Positions 6,305-12,640 of a DNA stretch of 32,062 bases are shown in pieces (the first letter of the stretch is position 1; the number at the start of each line of letters is the position of its first letter). The DNA lies in the IMG/VR virus record IMGVR_UViG_3300038714_000176, positions 1 to 32,062 of that record, one strand, 5' to 3'. This DNA is from a virus. The notes beneath the pieces were generated by a model that was not told the origin of the DNA, did not search any database, and saw nothing but the letters and a program-made list of their open reading frames with translations. A program made the translations under genes and the position numbers.

Positions 6305-9300
6305 ATGTTTGGAACTATGGGGCAAACCAATGTCAAAAATCTTGGCAATGGTGGAACAATGGATGGAGATGTCACTATCACAGGTGACTTAACTGTTTCA
6401 GGTGGCATATCATTAAGTTTAAATGAGGTACTGCAAGGTACTTCTACAATAGATATAACCGATACAGAAGCATTATTAGTTAGAAAAGATGGCGATGGTG
6501 GTGATGTATTTGTAGTAGATACAACAAATTCTAGGGTGGGTATTGGCGAAAGCTCTCCAGATCAATTATTGCATTTAAAAGCAACAAGTGGTTCACAAGT
6601 ATTACTTCAGAGAACTTCTGCTGATACAAGTAGTATTTTAGGAGCAATAAATTTTGGAGCATCAGATGGAGACGAATATTTAGCTACAATTATTTCTCAA
6701 CATGATGGAGCAACAGATTCAGCGTATTTAGCATTTCAAACAGAAGCAACTGGTGGTGCTAAAACTGAACGCATGAGAATCACTTCTGCTGGTAAGGTTG
6801 GCATTGGAACTAACTCTCCCTCAAAAGGTCTATCAATCGAAAGTGCAAATAGTGGTGAAGGCATTACAATGAAATCAACAGCTACTGAAGGTGATGTCCA
6901 AATGAACTTTTTTGCTGATAATGGGGATCATTTTTGGACAATGGGCGTAGATGGAACTGTAGATAAATTTGTAATAGACAATAGCTCTTTAAATGGAACT
7001 CATTTTGTAATATTAGATTCTGGAAACACAGGTATTGGACATTCTGCTCCAGCAACTACTATGCACGTTGTTACTACAGATGGAATAACAGTTAGTGATA
7101 CTGCAACAGATAATACAAATCCAACTACAGCAGATGGAACAACAGATAAGCATTTAACAATACAGCGTTCTGCTATTCGCTCTCATGCACCTACTAATGC
7201 TAATTCTAATTTAAATATTGGAATGAAAGGTGGTAACGATATTGGTGCTGGTGCGATAATATTTCAAACAGGCAATACTGAAGATGAAAGGATGCGTATT
7301 GAAAAATCTGGAACAATAGAGCATATTGGTGCATTAACTCAACGTTTATATGTTAAACATATGCACTCAGATGGTACAACTTTATCAGGTTGGGTAGGAA
7401 CTGGAAGTGCTTTGGGAAGTGCTGGAAATACTGATTTGATGTTAAGAGCTAATAACTCTATTTATTTTACTGTAAATAATAGTGGTACTTCTGCCAATAC
7501 TCGATTAATTCTCGATGACAACTCCAGAATTTCACTAAGTAATAATGATGGTGGTTCAGACAATACTGTTTTTGGAGGGTTAGCTGGTAATGCACTTACT
7601 ACAAATGGTGATGAAAATGTTTTGATCGGGCATGAAGCTGGTAATGATATGACTACAGGAGAAAGAAATGTGGTTATTGGCTATCAAGCTGGTGATAGAA
7701 TGACAATATCCACAAGAAGTGTAGCCATTGGATATGGAGCATTAGGAACAGAAGATGTTGGAGATAGGTCGATTGCTATAGGTTTTAATGCTTTACATTC
7801 TCAAAATTCTGATTCAAACAACGAAACAACAGGTAATGTAGGAATTGGAGTAGAGGCTGGATTCTACAACCAAACAGGACAGTATAACACTCTTATTGGA
7901 ACTGGTGCTGGTTTAGGAGCAAGTGGGCAAAGTAATAACAATAATACAGCAGTTGGATATTCTGCATTAAACGTTGTTACTACAGGAAGCCATAATGTTG
8001 TTATAGGGAAAAATAGTGGAGATGCTGTTACAGATGGCTCATATAATGTTTTTATGGGTTACTTTGCAGGTTCAACTACAACTTCGGCTGAAAGAACAAT
8101 CGCTATCGGATCAGAAGCCTTAGAAACAGGAAATCATACTCATACAGGAACTATTGCTATTGGAAGTAAATCTTTGCAAAGATTAGTTTCGGGAAGTGGT
8201 AATACATCAGTTGGCTACTTATCATCAACAAATTTAGTAGAAGGAAACTACAATACAGTATTGGGAGAAAAGGCTTTTGATGCTGGTCAAGAAGATTCTC
8301 AATGTGTAGCTATTGGATATGAAGCCTTAACAAATGCTGATGTAAGTGATACAGGAAGTGCAGTATCTACTCATAATACAGCAGTTGGATATGCTTCGGG
8401 CGACGTAGTAACTACAGGAACAAAAAATACTTTAATTGGAAGTGCAACCGATCCATCATCAAATGCTGGTACTAATCAAACAGTAATTGGATTTAGTGCA
8501 ACAGGAGTAGCAGATAATTCAGTAACTCTTGGTGATGCAGATGTAACTGCTGTTTATATGGCAGAAGATAGTGGTGCTACAATTTACGCTAGTAATGGAG
8601 TTTTTATTGATGATACACCTTTTATTACAGTAAGAGATTCAAGTTCTTATTCTGCTGGTACAGGTGGCGGGATAGCCCTTCAAGGATTAGATAGTGATGA
8701 AAATCTTAAACAATTTAGTTCAATTCAAGGATATTCAATAGGTAGTAATAATGGTGGTCTTGCAATTTATACTCGTGATGCTGGTTCAAATAATTTAGCT
8801 GTTATAGTTGATAATAATAGAGCAGTAAAACCTGGAGCAGATAGTGCTTATGACTTAGGCACAAGTTCTTTGACTTGGAGAAACATTTTTGTTGAAAATA
8901 TAAAATTCCCAGGTACACAAGTTGCAAGTGCAGATGCAAATACTCTGGATGACTACGAAGAAGGTACATGGACACCAGCTTTTCCAGCAAACACATTAAC
9001 AGGAACTCTACAAGGCACTTATACAAAAGTAGGTGATTTGGTAACAGTATTTTTTAATGGTCAATCTTTGGATTATGATGGCTCTGGAAATTCAAACATA
9101 ATAATTACAGGCTTACCATTCACAACTGCTAGTTCTGATATGGGTGTTGTATTTACAAGTAGTGTAGCATATTGGGCAGTAAATATTACAGGAACAGGAG
9201 TTATACAAGGATATGTAGCATCAAATACTTCACAAATTGAGTTATTTGAGGCTGTGGATAATGGAGCAATGACATCGGTAAAAGAAGATCAATTTAGCAC

Positions 9301-9346
9301 AAGTTCTGGAAGTGCTTTAAGATTCACACTTCAATATAAAGTTTAA
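6305..9346 (+). CDS. Repeat-rich trimeric fibre protein (tail or head fibre)
   Basis: The 1013-residue protein starts with a beta-helix-like leader (TMDGDVTITGDLTVSGGI). It then has GIGxxSPxxxLH-type modules near residues 78, 168 and 240, and about 19 degenerate repeats of the form N-[TV]-[VAL]-[IVFM]-G-x-x-[AS] at about 419-746, like the head repeats of trimeric YadA-type adhesins. Further on are YDLGTSSLTWRNIF (about 848-861) and LDDYEEGTWTP (about 880-890), the latter a motif I recall from the ends of marine phage fibres. The C-terminal 120 residues form a beta domain, the probable receptor-binding tip. No S74 self-cleaving chaperone is seen. Lying between capsid and lysis genes, it could be a head fibre rather than a tail fibre. 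Confidence 0.8.
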   Translation: MFGTMGQTNVKNLGNGGTMDGDVTITGDLTVSGGISLSLNEVLQGTSTIDITDTEALLVRKDGDGGDVFVVDTTNSRVGIGESSPDQLLHLKATSGSQVLLQRTSADTSSILGAINFGASDGDEYLATIISQHDGATDSAYLAFQTEATGGAKTERMRITSAGKVGIGTNSPSKGLSIESANSGEGITMKSTATEGDVQMNFFADNGDHFWTMGVDGTVDKFVIDNSSLNGTHFVILDSGNTGIGHSAPATTMHVVTTDGITVSDTATDNTNPTTADGTTDKHLTIQRSAIRSHAPTNANSNLNIGMKGGNDIGAGAIIFQTGNTEDERMRIEKSGTIEHIGALTQRLYVKHMHSDGTTLSGWVGTGSALGSAGNTDLMLRANNSIYFTVNNSGTSANTRLILDDNSRISLSNNDGGSDNTVFGGLAGNALTTNGDENVLIGHEAGNDMTTGERNVVIGYQAGDRMTISTRSVAIGYGALGTEDVGDRSIAIGFNALHSQNSDSNNETTGNVGIGVEAGFYNQTGQYNTLIGTGAGLGASGQSNNNNTAVGYSALNVVTTGSHNVVIGKNSGDAVTDGSYNVFMGYFAGSTTTSAERTIAIGSEALETGNHTHTGTIAIGSKSLQRLVSGSGNTSVGYLSSTNLVEGNYNTVLGEKAFDAGQEDSQCVAIGYEALTNADVSDTGSAVSTHNTAVGYASGDVVTTGTKNTLIGSATDPSSNAGTNQTVIGFSATGVADNSVTLGDADVTAVYMAEDSGATIYASNGVFIDDTPFITVRDSSSYSAGTGGGIALQGLDSDENLKQFSSIQGYSIGSNNGGLAIYTRDAGSNNLAVIVDNNRAVKPGADSAYDLGTSSLTWRNIFVENIKFPGTQVASADANTLDDYEEGTWTPAFPANTLTGTLQGTYTKVGDLVTVFFNGQSLDYDGSGNSNIIITGLPFTTASSDMGVVFTSSVAYWAVNITGTGVIQGYVASNTSQIELFEAVDNGAMTSVKEDQFSTSSGSALRFTLQYKV

Positions 9347-9372
9347 TTGGATAATTAAAAAGGAAAAATAAT

Positions 9373-9615
9373 ATGGCTTTATCAAAAGTAGAAAAAGATG
9401 ATTATGAAGTAAGAGGTGAGTGGAAACATATTCAGATTCGTACTAAAACATCAATAATGGAAGATGGAAAACAAATTTCATATAAATATAGTAGAAGAGT
9501 ATTAAATCCAGACATGGATGTATCTGGAGAGTCAGCGGAAATACAGGCTTTAGCTAATGCTTTGTGGACAGATGAAGTGAAGAAAGCTTATGAAGATAGT
9601 AAGAAAGAAGATTAA
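9373..9615 (+). CDS. Hypothetical protein, 80 aa
   Basis: A small charged protein of mixed alpha/beta character; the segment YEVRGEWKHIQIRTKTSI looks like paired strands, followed by ISYKYSRRVLNPD and an acidic helix to the end. AAAAAGGA precedes the ATG. Located right after the fibre gene, it may be a fibre chaperone or accessory protein, but no family is recognised. Confidence 0.65.
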   Translation: MALSKVEKDDYEVRGEWKHIQIRTKTSIMEDGKQISYKYSRRVLNPDMDVSGESAEIQALANALWTDEVKKAYEDSKKED

Positions 9616-9636
9616 TTAACAAACAAGGAGTCAATA

Positions 9637-9861
9637 ATGGCTAAAAAAGAAAAAGAAAAAAAGCCAGTTCTTAACTTCGATGACAAAGAATATGTTATTG
9701 AGGATATGACTGATGAACAAAAATCAATGCTTAACCACATAAACGATCTACAAAATAAGATGAATACCAATCAGTTTATGGCAGATCAATTAGCTGTAGG
9801 TAAAGAAGCGTTTATTGGAATGTTAAGAGAATCATTAAACAAGGAAGAAGAAGCCGAGTAA
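9637..9861 (+). CDS. Hypothetical protein, 74 aa, DUF6447-like
   Basis: A basic lysine-rich start (KKEKEKKPVLNF) is followed by DDKEYVIEDMTDEQKSMLNH and a helix with NDLQNKM, ending KEAFIGMLRESLNKEEE. The order (a beta hairpin around GxxY, then two helices) resembles small phage proteins I recall as DUF6447; this link is from memory. AAGGAG precedes the ATG. The stop overlaps the next start as TAATG at 9859-9863. Confidence 0.6.
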   Translation: MAKKEKEKKPVLNFDDKEYVIEDMTDEQKSMLNHINDLQNKMNTNQFMADQLAVGKEAFIGMLRESLNKEEEAE

Positions 9862-10151
9862 TGATTGTAAGACGATGTGCCTATGACCACGATATAGTCA
9901 TACATAAAAATAATAAACCAAACATGGTAAAGACTATTGAGCTAAGTGATGGTACTCTAACCACTATTACTTACCCCAATGCTTACAATTATTTTTTAGT
10001 GGTTGATGGTGAAATTGTTAAAAAGTCAAATTCCTTTTCAACAATAGAAAACGCTTATGTGGCTAAGTGTGCAGAAGTGCATGACGATGGTCATGGGTGC
10101 ATTGATATAATTAGACATAAACTAGTAAACAATAAGGTAGTGGATAGATGA
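9861..10151 (+). CDS. Hypothetical protein, 96 aa
   Basis: Mixed alpha/beta protein with MIVRRCAYDHDIVIHKNN at the start and a His-rich segment (EVHDDGHGCIDIIRHKL) near the end that could bind a metal. No family is recognised. It overlaps both neighbours (TAATG at its start, ATGA at its end), so its translation is tied to the lysis-region genes downstream. Confidence 0.6.
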   Translation: MIVRRCAYDHDIVIHKNNKPNMVKTIELSDGTLTTITYPNAYNYFLVVDGEIVKKSNSFSTIENAYVAKCAEVHDDGHGCIDIIRHKLVNNKVVDR

Positions 10152-10438
10152 GATCACCAATATCTAAATTAGTAGAGTGGCAAATAAAAACAGGACAACT
10201 TGATGGTTGGACTGCTTATCATTTAGGAGCAGGAGCTTTTTTCTGCAAAATATTCCAATGGCTAAATTGGAGTGATTTATGGTGTGTTTTAGGTGTTTTG
10301 ATACTTGGTATAGCTTGGGAGATTTTCGAGTGGATAGTAGAGGATTATAAGCCTTATGGCACTAAAAAAATATGGGCATACAATACAATGGCTGATATAG
10401 TTGTAGAAACTGGTATAGCTTGGTGGATGGTGCTATGA
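10148..10438 (+). CDS. Small membrane protein, candidate holin-region component
   Basis: The 96-residue protein has hydrophobic segments at about 27-42 (YHLGAGAFFCKIFQWL), 45-63 (LWCVLGVLILGIAWEIFEW) and at the C-terminus (IVVETGIAWWMVL), with the acidic pair WEIFEWIVED and a downstream Asp (MADIV). This build recalls small VanZ-like or DUF2238-like membrane proteins. Position at the start of a block ending in the endolysin suggests a role in membrane permeabilisation, by inference only. ATGA overlaps link it to genes on both sides. Confidence 0.55.
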   Translation: MRSPISKLVEWQIKTGQLDGWTAYHLGAGAFFCKIFQWLNWSDLWCVLGVLILGIAWEIFEWIVEDYKPYGTKKIWAYNTMADIVVETGIAWWMVL

Positions 10439-10620
10439 ACAAAGTAATTAAAACATTGAAGAACGGAGATTTTGAAGTTGTTAGTACGAGTTATGATATT
10501 CCTGTTAAGTATATTGACAGTACAAAGTTGTGGAAGTCAAGGTTGGATAGTCGCAAATATACCTCTCACACCACAGGATACAGTTATAAATACAGTTTTT
10601 ATCGAGATAGTGGATGCTGA
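10435..10620 (+). CDS. Hypothetical 61-aa protein overlapping a lipoprotein frame
   Basis: The frame starts at an ATG overlapping the previous stop (ATGA, 10435-10438). It encodes a basic, Ser/Tyr-rich protein (NGDFEVVSTSYDIPVKYIDS, then a C-terminal YSYKYSFYRDSGC). No signal peptide or membrane segment is seen. A second frame, 10472-10711, runs through most of it. The coupling overlap favours expression, but the protein itself is unremarkable, and it could be a non-functional open frame. Confidence 0.4.
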   Translation: MNKVIKTLKNGDFEVVSTSYDIPVKYIDSTKLWKSRLDSRKYTSHTTGYSYKYSFYRDSGC

Positions 10621-10711
10621 TTCTGTGGTTCATTGGTTTCATGGCAATATCAGCGATTATAGTAATTGGTGTTATAGGCATGAGCAACTGGAAGAAGTAA
10701 GGATTAAATGA
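10472..10711 (+). CDS. Putative lipoprotein, candidate outer-membrane spanin (TTG start)
   Basis: Read from TTG at 10472 (GGAG at 10465-10468), the 79-residue product starts MKLLVRVMIFLLSILTVQSC: positive charge, hydrophobic core and a lipobox-like VQS-C, so a lipidated cysteine at residue 20 is predicted. The mature part is about 60 residues and ends with a charged tail. The stop (10709-10711) overlaps the next ATG as ATGA. The next gene has one N-terminal membrane helix plus a coiled coil, so the two could be an o-spanin/i-spanin pair that fuses inner and outer membranes during lysis. The Gln at -2 of the lipobox is unusual, and the frame competes with 10435-10620 and 10614-10700. Confidence 0.5.
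   Translation: MKLLVRVMIFLLSILTVQSCGSQGWIVANIPLTPQDTVINTVFIEIVDADSVVHWFHGNISDYSNWCYRHEQLEEVRIK
10614..10700 (+). CDS. 28-aa single-helix membrane microprotein (overlapping frame)
   Basis: A third-frame ORF too short for routine calling. It encodes MLILWFIGFMAISAIIVIGV followed by IGMSNWKK: one continuous membrane helix with a positive end. Its ATG overlaps the stop region of the 61-residue frame (ATGCTGA), and it ends 7 bases before the next start. It is fully contained in the lipoprotein frame. A hydrophobic open frame this clean in a lysis block is suggestive, but it may be a by-product of the overlapping lipoprotein sequence. Confidence 0.35.
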   Translation: MLILWFIGFMAISAIIVIGVIGMSNWKK

Positions 10712-11046
10712 TGGGTGTGGCAGAAATAATTGAATTATATGGACAGCTAGGAGCAATGGGAATAATGACCATTGGGTTTTTATTCCTGCTTAACAATTTA
10801 GTCAGATCGCAGAAAGATCAATCAGAAGATTTAGATGTAATTAAACAAGATATATCAAAAATGCAAACAGAGATAAATTCCGTTTATTCAATATGTGTAA
10901 AATTAATTGACTCTATTAATGGTTTTAAAGGAAGTATTAATGATAAAATGGATCGTAGACATGAAGCTATGATGAAAGAATTAGATGATTTAAGTGATAA
11001 AATTAGTTATATGTCTGGAAGAATAAATGGTGGGGGTAAACATTAA
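10708..11046 (+). CDS. Membrane-anchored coiled-coil protein, candidate inner-membrane spanin or holin-associated protein
   Basis: The 112-residue protein has one hydrophobic segment near the N-terminus (residues 14-31, QLGAMGIMTIGFLFLLNN) and then a long charged helical region with heptads to about residue 105 (DVIKQDISKMQTEINSV and LDDLSDKISYMSGRI). A single N-terminal anchor plus coiled coil is the build of i-spanins and of XhlA-like proteins. It directly follows a putative lipoprotein gene and precedes a possible holin. The start is a double ATG; AAGGA lies 6-7 bases upstream. Confidence 0.6.
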   Translation: MMGVAEIIELYGQLGAMGIMTIGFLFLLNNLVRSQKDQSEDLDVIKQDISKMQTEINSVYSICVKLIDSINGFKGSINDKMDRRHEAMMKELDDLSDKISYMSGRINGGGKH

Positions 11047-11183
11047 TGGATAGTTTAAAAGTTGCTTCAATAAGCTTTGCAAATTATGGAGCTTATTTAG
11101 CTGAAATTAACTTACTATTACAATGTATCGTAGCAATAATGAGTATAATATACTTAGGAATAAAAATAAAAGGAAAAAAGTAA
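11046..11183 (+). CDS. 45-aa single-TM protein, possible holin
   Basis: The frame opens at an ATG overlapping the previous stop (TAATG, 11044-11048) and encodes 45 residues: a polar N-terminus (MDSLKVASISFANYGAYLAE), then a hydrophobic helix (INLLLQCIVAIMSIIYLGI) and a lysine-rich tail (KIKGKK). It was not called in the usual ORF length range. Tiny one-helix proteins with basic tails in lysis blocks can act as holins; I recall similar proteins in marine phages. Its stop overlaps the next start in the same TAATG manner. Confidence 0.6.
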   Translation: MDSLKVASISFANYGAYLAEINLLLQCIVAIMSIIYLGIKIKGKK

Positions 11184-11407
11184 TGGACATTAAATCAATG
11201 TTAGTAAAGGTTGCTGAAGAGCAAGCAGATAAAATGAAAGAACAAGCTGTAGGCTACACCCAATCAGAAGAGTTTGCAGGTAAAATGGCTCAGTTAATGA
11301 ATGATAAAATAAACATTCCATTTGTAAAAGAAGAGAAAGAAGGCGAACTATTTAAAGAGTTTGCTGAAGTAGTACAAGATTTAATTGCAGGTATATTTAA
11401 AAAGTAA
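11183..11407 (+). CDS. Hypothetical protein, 74 aa, amphipathic helical
   Basis: The ATG at 11183 overlaps the preceding stop (TAATG), and the product starts MDIKSMLVKVAEEQADKM; the longer frame from 11123 lies inside the upstream gene. The protein is helical and charged, with NDKINIPFVKEEKEGELF in the middle and a hydrophobic end (VVQDLIAGIFKK). A similar small protein is, from memory, common beside lysis genes of marine phages. Function unknown. Confidence 0.65.
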   Translation: MDIKSMLVKVAEEQADKMKEQAVGYTQSEEFAGKMAQLMNDKINIPFVKEEKEGELFKEFAEVVQDLIAGIFKK

Positions 11408-11697
11408 TGCCTAAGAAACGTGATCCAAGATTAGCTAGGTATGGACTAAAAGGGTACAATAAGCCGAAGCGTACTCCTAATCATCCTAAGAAATCTCATG
11501 TAGTTCTTGCAAAGGTTGGCAGTAAAGTCAAACTTATTAGGTTTGGTCAGCAAGGTGCTAAAACAGCAGGTAAACCTAAAAAAGGTGAATCTGCTAGAAT
11601 GAAAGCAAAACGTAGATCATTTAAAGCTAGGCATCGTAAGAACATAGCAAGAGGTAAAATGTCAGGCAGTTACTGGGCAAATAAGGTGAAGTGGTAA
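11407..11697 (+). CDS. Highly basic protein, 96 aa
   Basis: About a third of the residues are Lys or Arg, with almost no acidic residues. The conserved-looking core KVKLIRFGQQGAKTAGKPKK is followed by SFKARHRKNIARGKMSGSYW and ends WANKVKW. I recall this core from many uncultured marine phage and bacterial proteins of unknown function. It is the first of four consecutive basic proteins. A role in nucleic acid binding or condensation is suggested only by charge. It is joined to both neighbours by TAATG. Confidence 0.65.
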   Translation: MPKKRDPRLARYGLKGYNKPKRTPNHPKKSHVVLAKVGSKVKLIRFGQQGAKTAGKPKKGESARMKAKRRSFKARHRKNIARGKMSGSYWANKVKW

Positions 11698-11885
11698 TGC
11701 CTAGAAAAAAGAGACGAAAATCAACAGTAAATAAAGCAGGTAACTATACAAAACCTGCTATGAGAAAAAGACTTTTTTATAGAATTAAAGCAGGTAGCAA
11801 GGGCGGAAGAGCAGGGCAATGGTCTGCCAGAAAAGCTCAAATGCTTGCTAGGGCATATAAAAAAGCTGGAGGAGGTTATAGATAA
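11697..11885 (+). CDS. Highly basic protein, 62 aa
   Basis: The ATG at 11697 (TAATG overlap) is preferred to the in-frame ATG at 11691, which lies inside the previous gene. The product is very basic, beginning MPRKKRRKSTVNKAGNYTKP, and carries GGRAGQWSARKAQMLARAYK near the end, finishing AGGGYR. The QWSARKAQ...YKxxGGGY motif is recurrent in phage proteins of unknown function as far as I recall. Nucleic acid binding is an inference from composition. Confidence 0.65.
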   Translation: MPRKKRRKSTVNKAGNYTKPAMRKRLFYRIKAGSKGGRAGQWSARKAQMLARAYKKAGGGYR

Positions 11886-12130
11886 TGCCATTAAAGTCAC
11901 CTCAAAAGAGTTTAAAGAAATGGACAAAGCAAAAATGGGGATATGTAACTAAGAGTGATGCAAAAAAACCAAGAAGAAAAAGGGGGCGTTACCTACCTGA
12001 ATCAGTTAGGAAAAGTCTCAGTCCAAGCGAAAAGGCTTATACAAACAGGCAAAAGAGAAAAGCTTCTGCCAAAGGTAAGCAACGAGCAAAGTACAGTAAA
12101 AAAGTAGCAAAACGAGTAAGGAGATCATAA
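11885..12130 (+). CDS. Highly basic protein, 81 aa
   Basis: Counting residues gives 20 Lys and 11 Arg against 3 acidic residues. Motifs: SLKKWTKQKWGYVTKSD (9-25), GRYLPESVRKSLSPSEKAY (34-52), then an almost continuous basic tail. The middle motif recurs in small phage proteins, from memory. TAATG overlaps connect it to both neighbours. It could bind DNA or RNA, or act on membranes; nothing in the sequence decides. Confidence 0.6.
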   Translation: MPLKSPQKSLKKWTKQKWGYVTKSDAKKPRRKRGRYLPESVRKSLSPSEKAYTNRQKRKASAKGKQRAKYSKKVAKRVRRS

Positions 12131-12213
12131 TGCCAAAGGGAAAAGGATATGGCTTCGGAAAAGCAAAGCCAAAGAAAAAACGTAAGATGATAAAGAAGGG
12201 AAAGAAGAAGTAA
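12130..12213 (+). CDS. 27-aa lysine-rich microprotein
   Basis: The frame is exactly bounded by TAATG overlaps at both ends (12128-12132 and 12211-12215), the best evidence that it is translated. The product is MPKGKGYGFGKAKPKKKRKM plus IKKGKKK: 13 Lys and 1 Arg of 27 residues, a Gly/Lys N-terminus, and no acidic residue. It resembles a protamine-like or antimicrobial-like peptide in composition only. It immediately precedes the endolysin. Confidence 0.6.
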   Translation: MPKGKGYGFGKAKPKKKRKMIKKGKKK

Positions 12214-12593
12214 TGTATAAGTTCGGTAGACGGAGTCGAGAAAGACTCAAAGGGGTGGATGCTAGACTGGTAAATGTGTTAAATGAATTAATTAAAATGA
12301 TGGATGTTACTATTATTGAAGGACTCCGTTCTGCTGAACGTCAAGAAGAACTTTTAGCAAAGGGAGCTACTAAAGTAAAGTACTCTAAGCATATGGAAGG
12401 TAAGGCAGTTGATTTAGCACCATACCCAATAGACTGGGAAGATAGAGATGGCTTTTACTATATGGGTGGAATGATTCGTGGTATAGCTAAACAAATGGGA
12501 GTGGACATAAGATTTGGTGGAGACTGGGATAGCGATGGAAACACTAGAGATAATAATTTTGATGATTTAGTTCATATAGAGATAAAAAGTTAA
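12213..12593 (+). CDS. Endolysin, M15-family D-Ala-D-Ala / L-Ala-D-Glu peptidase
   Basis: The 126-residue enzyme cuts peptide cross-links of the host wall at lysis. The zinc ligands of the M15 (VanY-like) fold are visible: SKHMEGKAVDL supplies His60 and Asp67, and DLVHIEI supplies His121; EGLRSAERQEELLAKG (36-51) is the usual segment before them with Arg39 near the active site. No signal peptide is present, so export needs a holin. The length suits a single catalytic domain without a wall-binding domain. The start overlaps the previous stop as TAATG, at the end of the coupled lysis block. Confidence 0.85.
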   Translation: MYKFGRRSRERLKGVDARLVNVLNELIKMMDVTIIEGLRSAERQEELLAKGATKVKYSKHMEGKAVDLAPYPIDWEDRDGFYYMGGMIRGIAKQMGVDIRFGGDWDSDGNTRDNNFDDLVHIEIKS

Positions 12594-12640
12594 ACATTAC
12601 CCTTGTATTAAAAAGATTTATAACATAAGTTAGGAACAAT
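12594..12640 (+). promoter_or_regulatory. Possible promoter before the connector gene
   Basis: This gap is the first clear break after the coupled block. It holds TTGTATTAAAAAGA (12603-12616), resembling motifs before other transcription units, but no good -10 at the right distance. AGGAACAAT is the ribosome site of the next gene. Confidence 0.3.

Noticed and set aside
6305-9346. Self-cleaving S74 intramolecular chaperone at the fibre end
   Set aside because: The C-terminus is a beta domain after DDYEEGTWTP; the Ser-Lys region of S74 chaperones is not seen.
10505-10756. Reverse-strand open frame in the lysis region
   Set aside because: It opposes a strongly coupled forward block, has no ribosome site, and its Ile/Cys/Tyr-rich product looks like antisense of AT-rich coding DNA.
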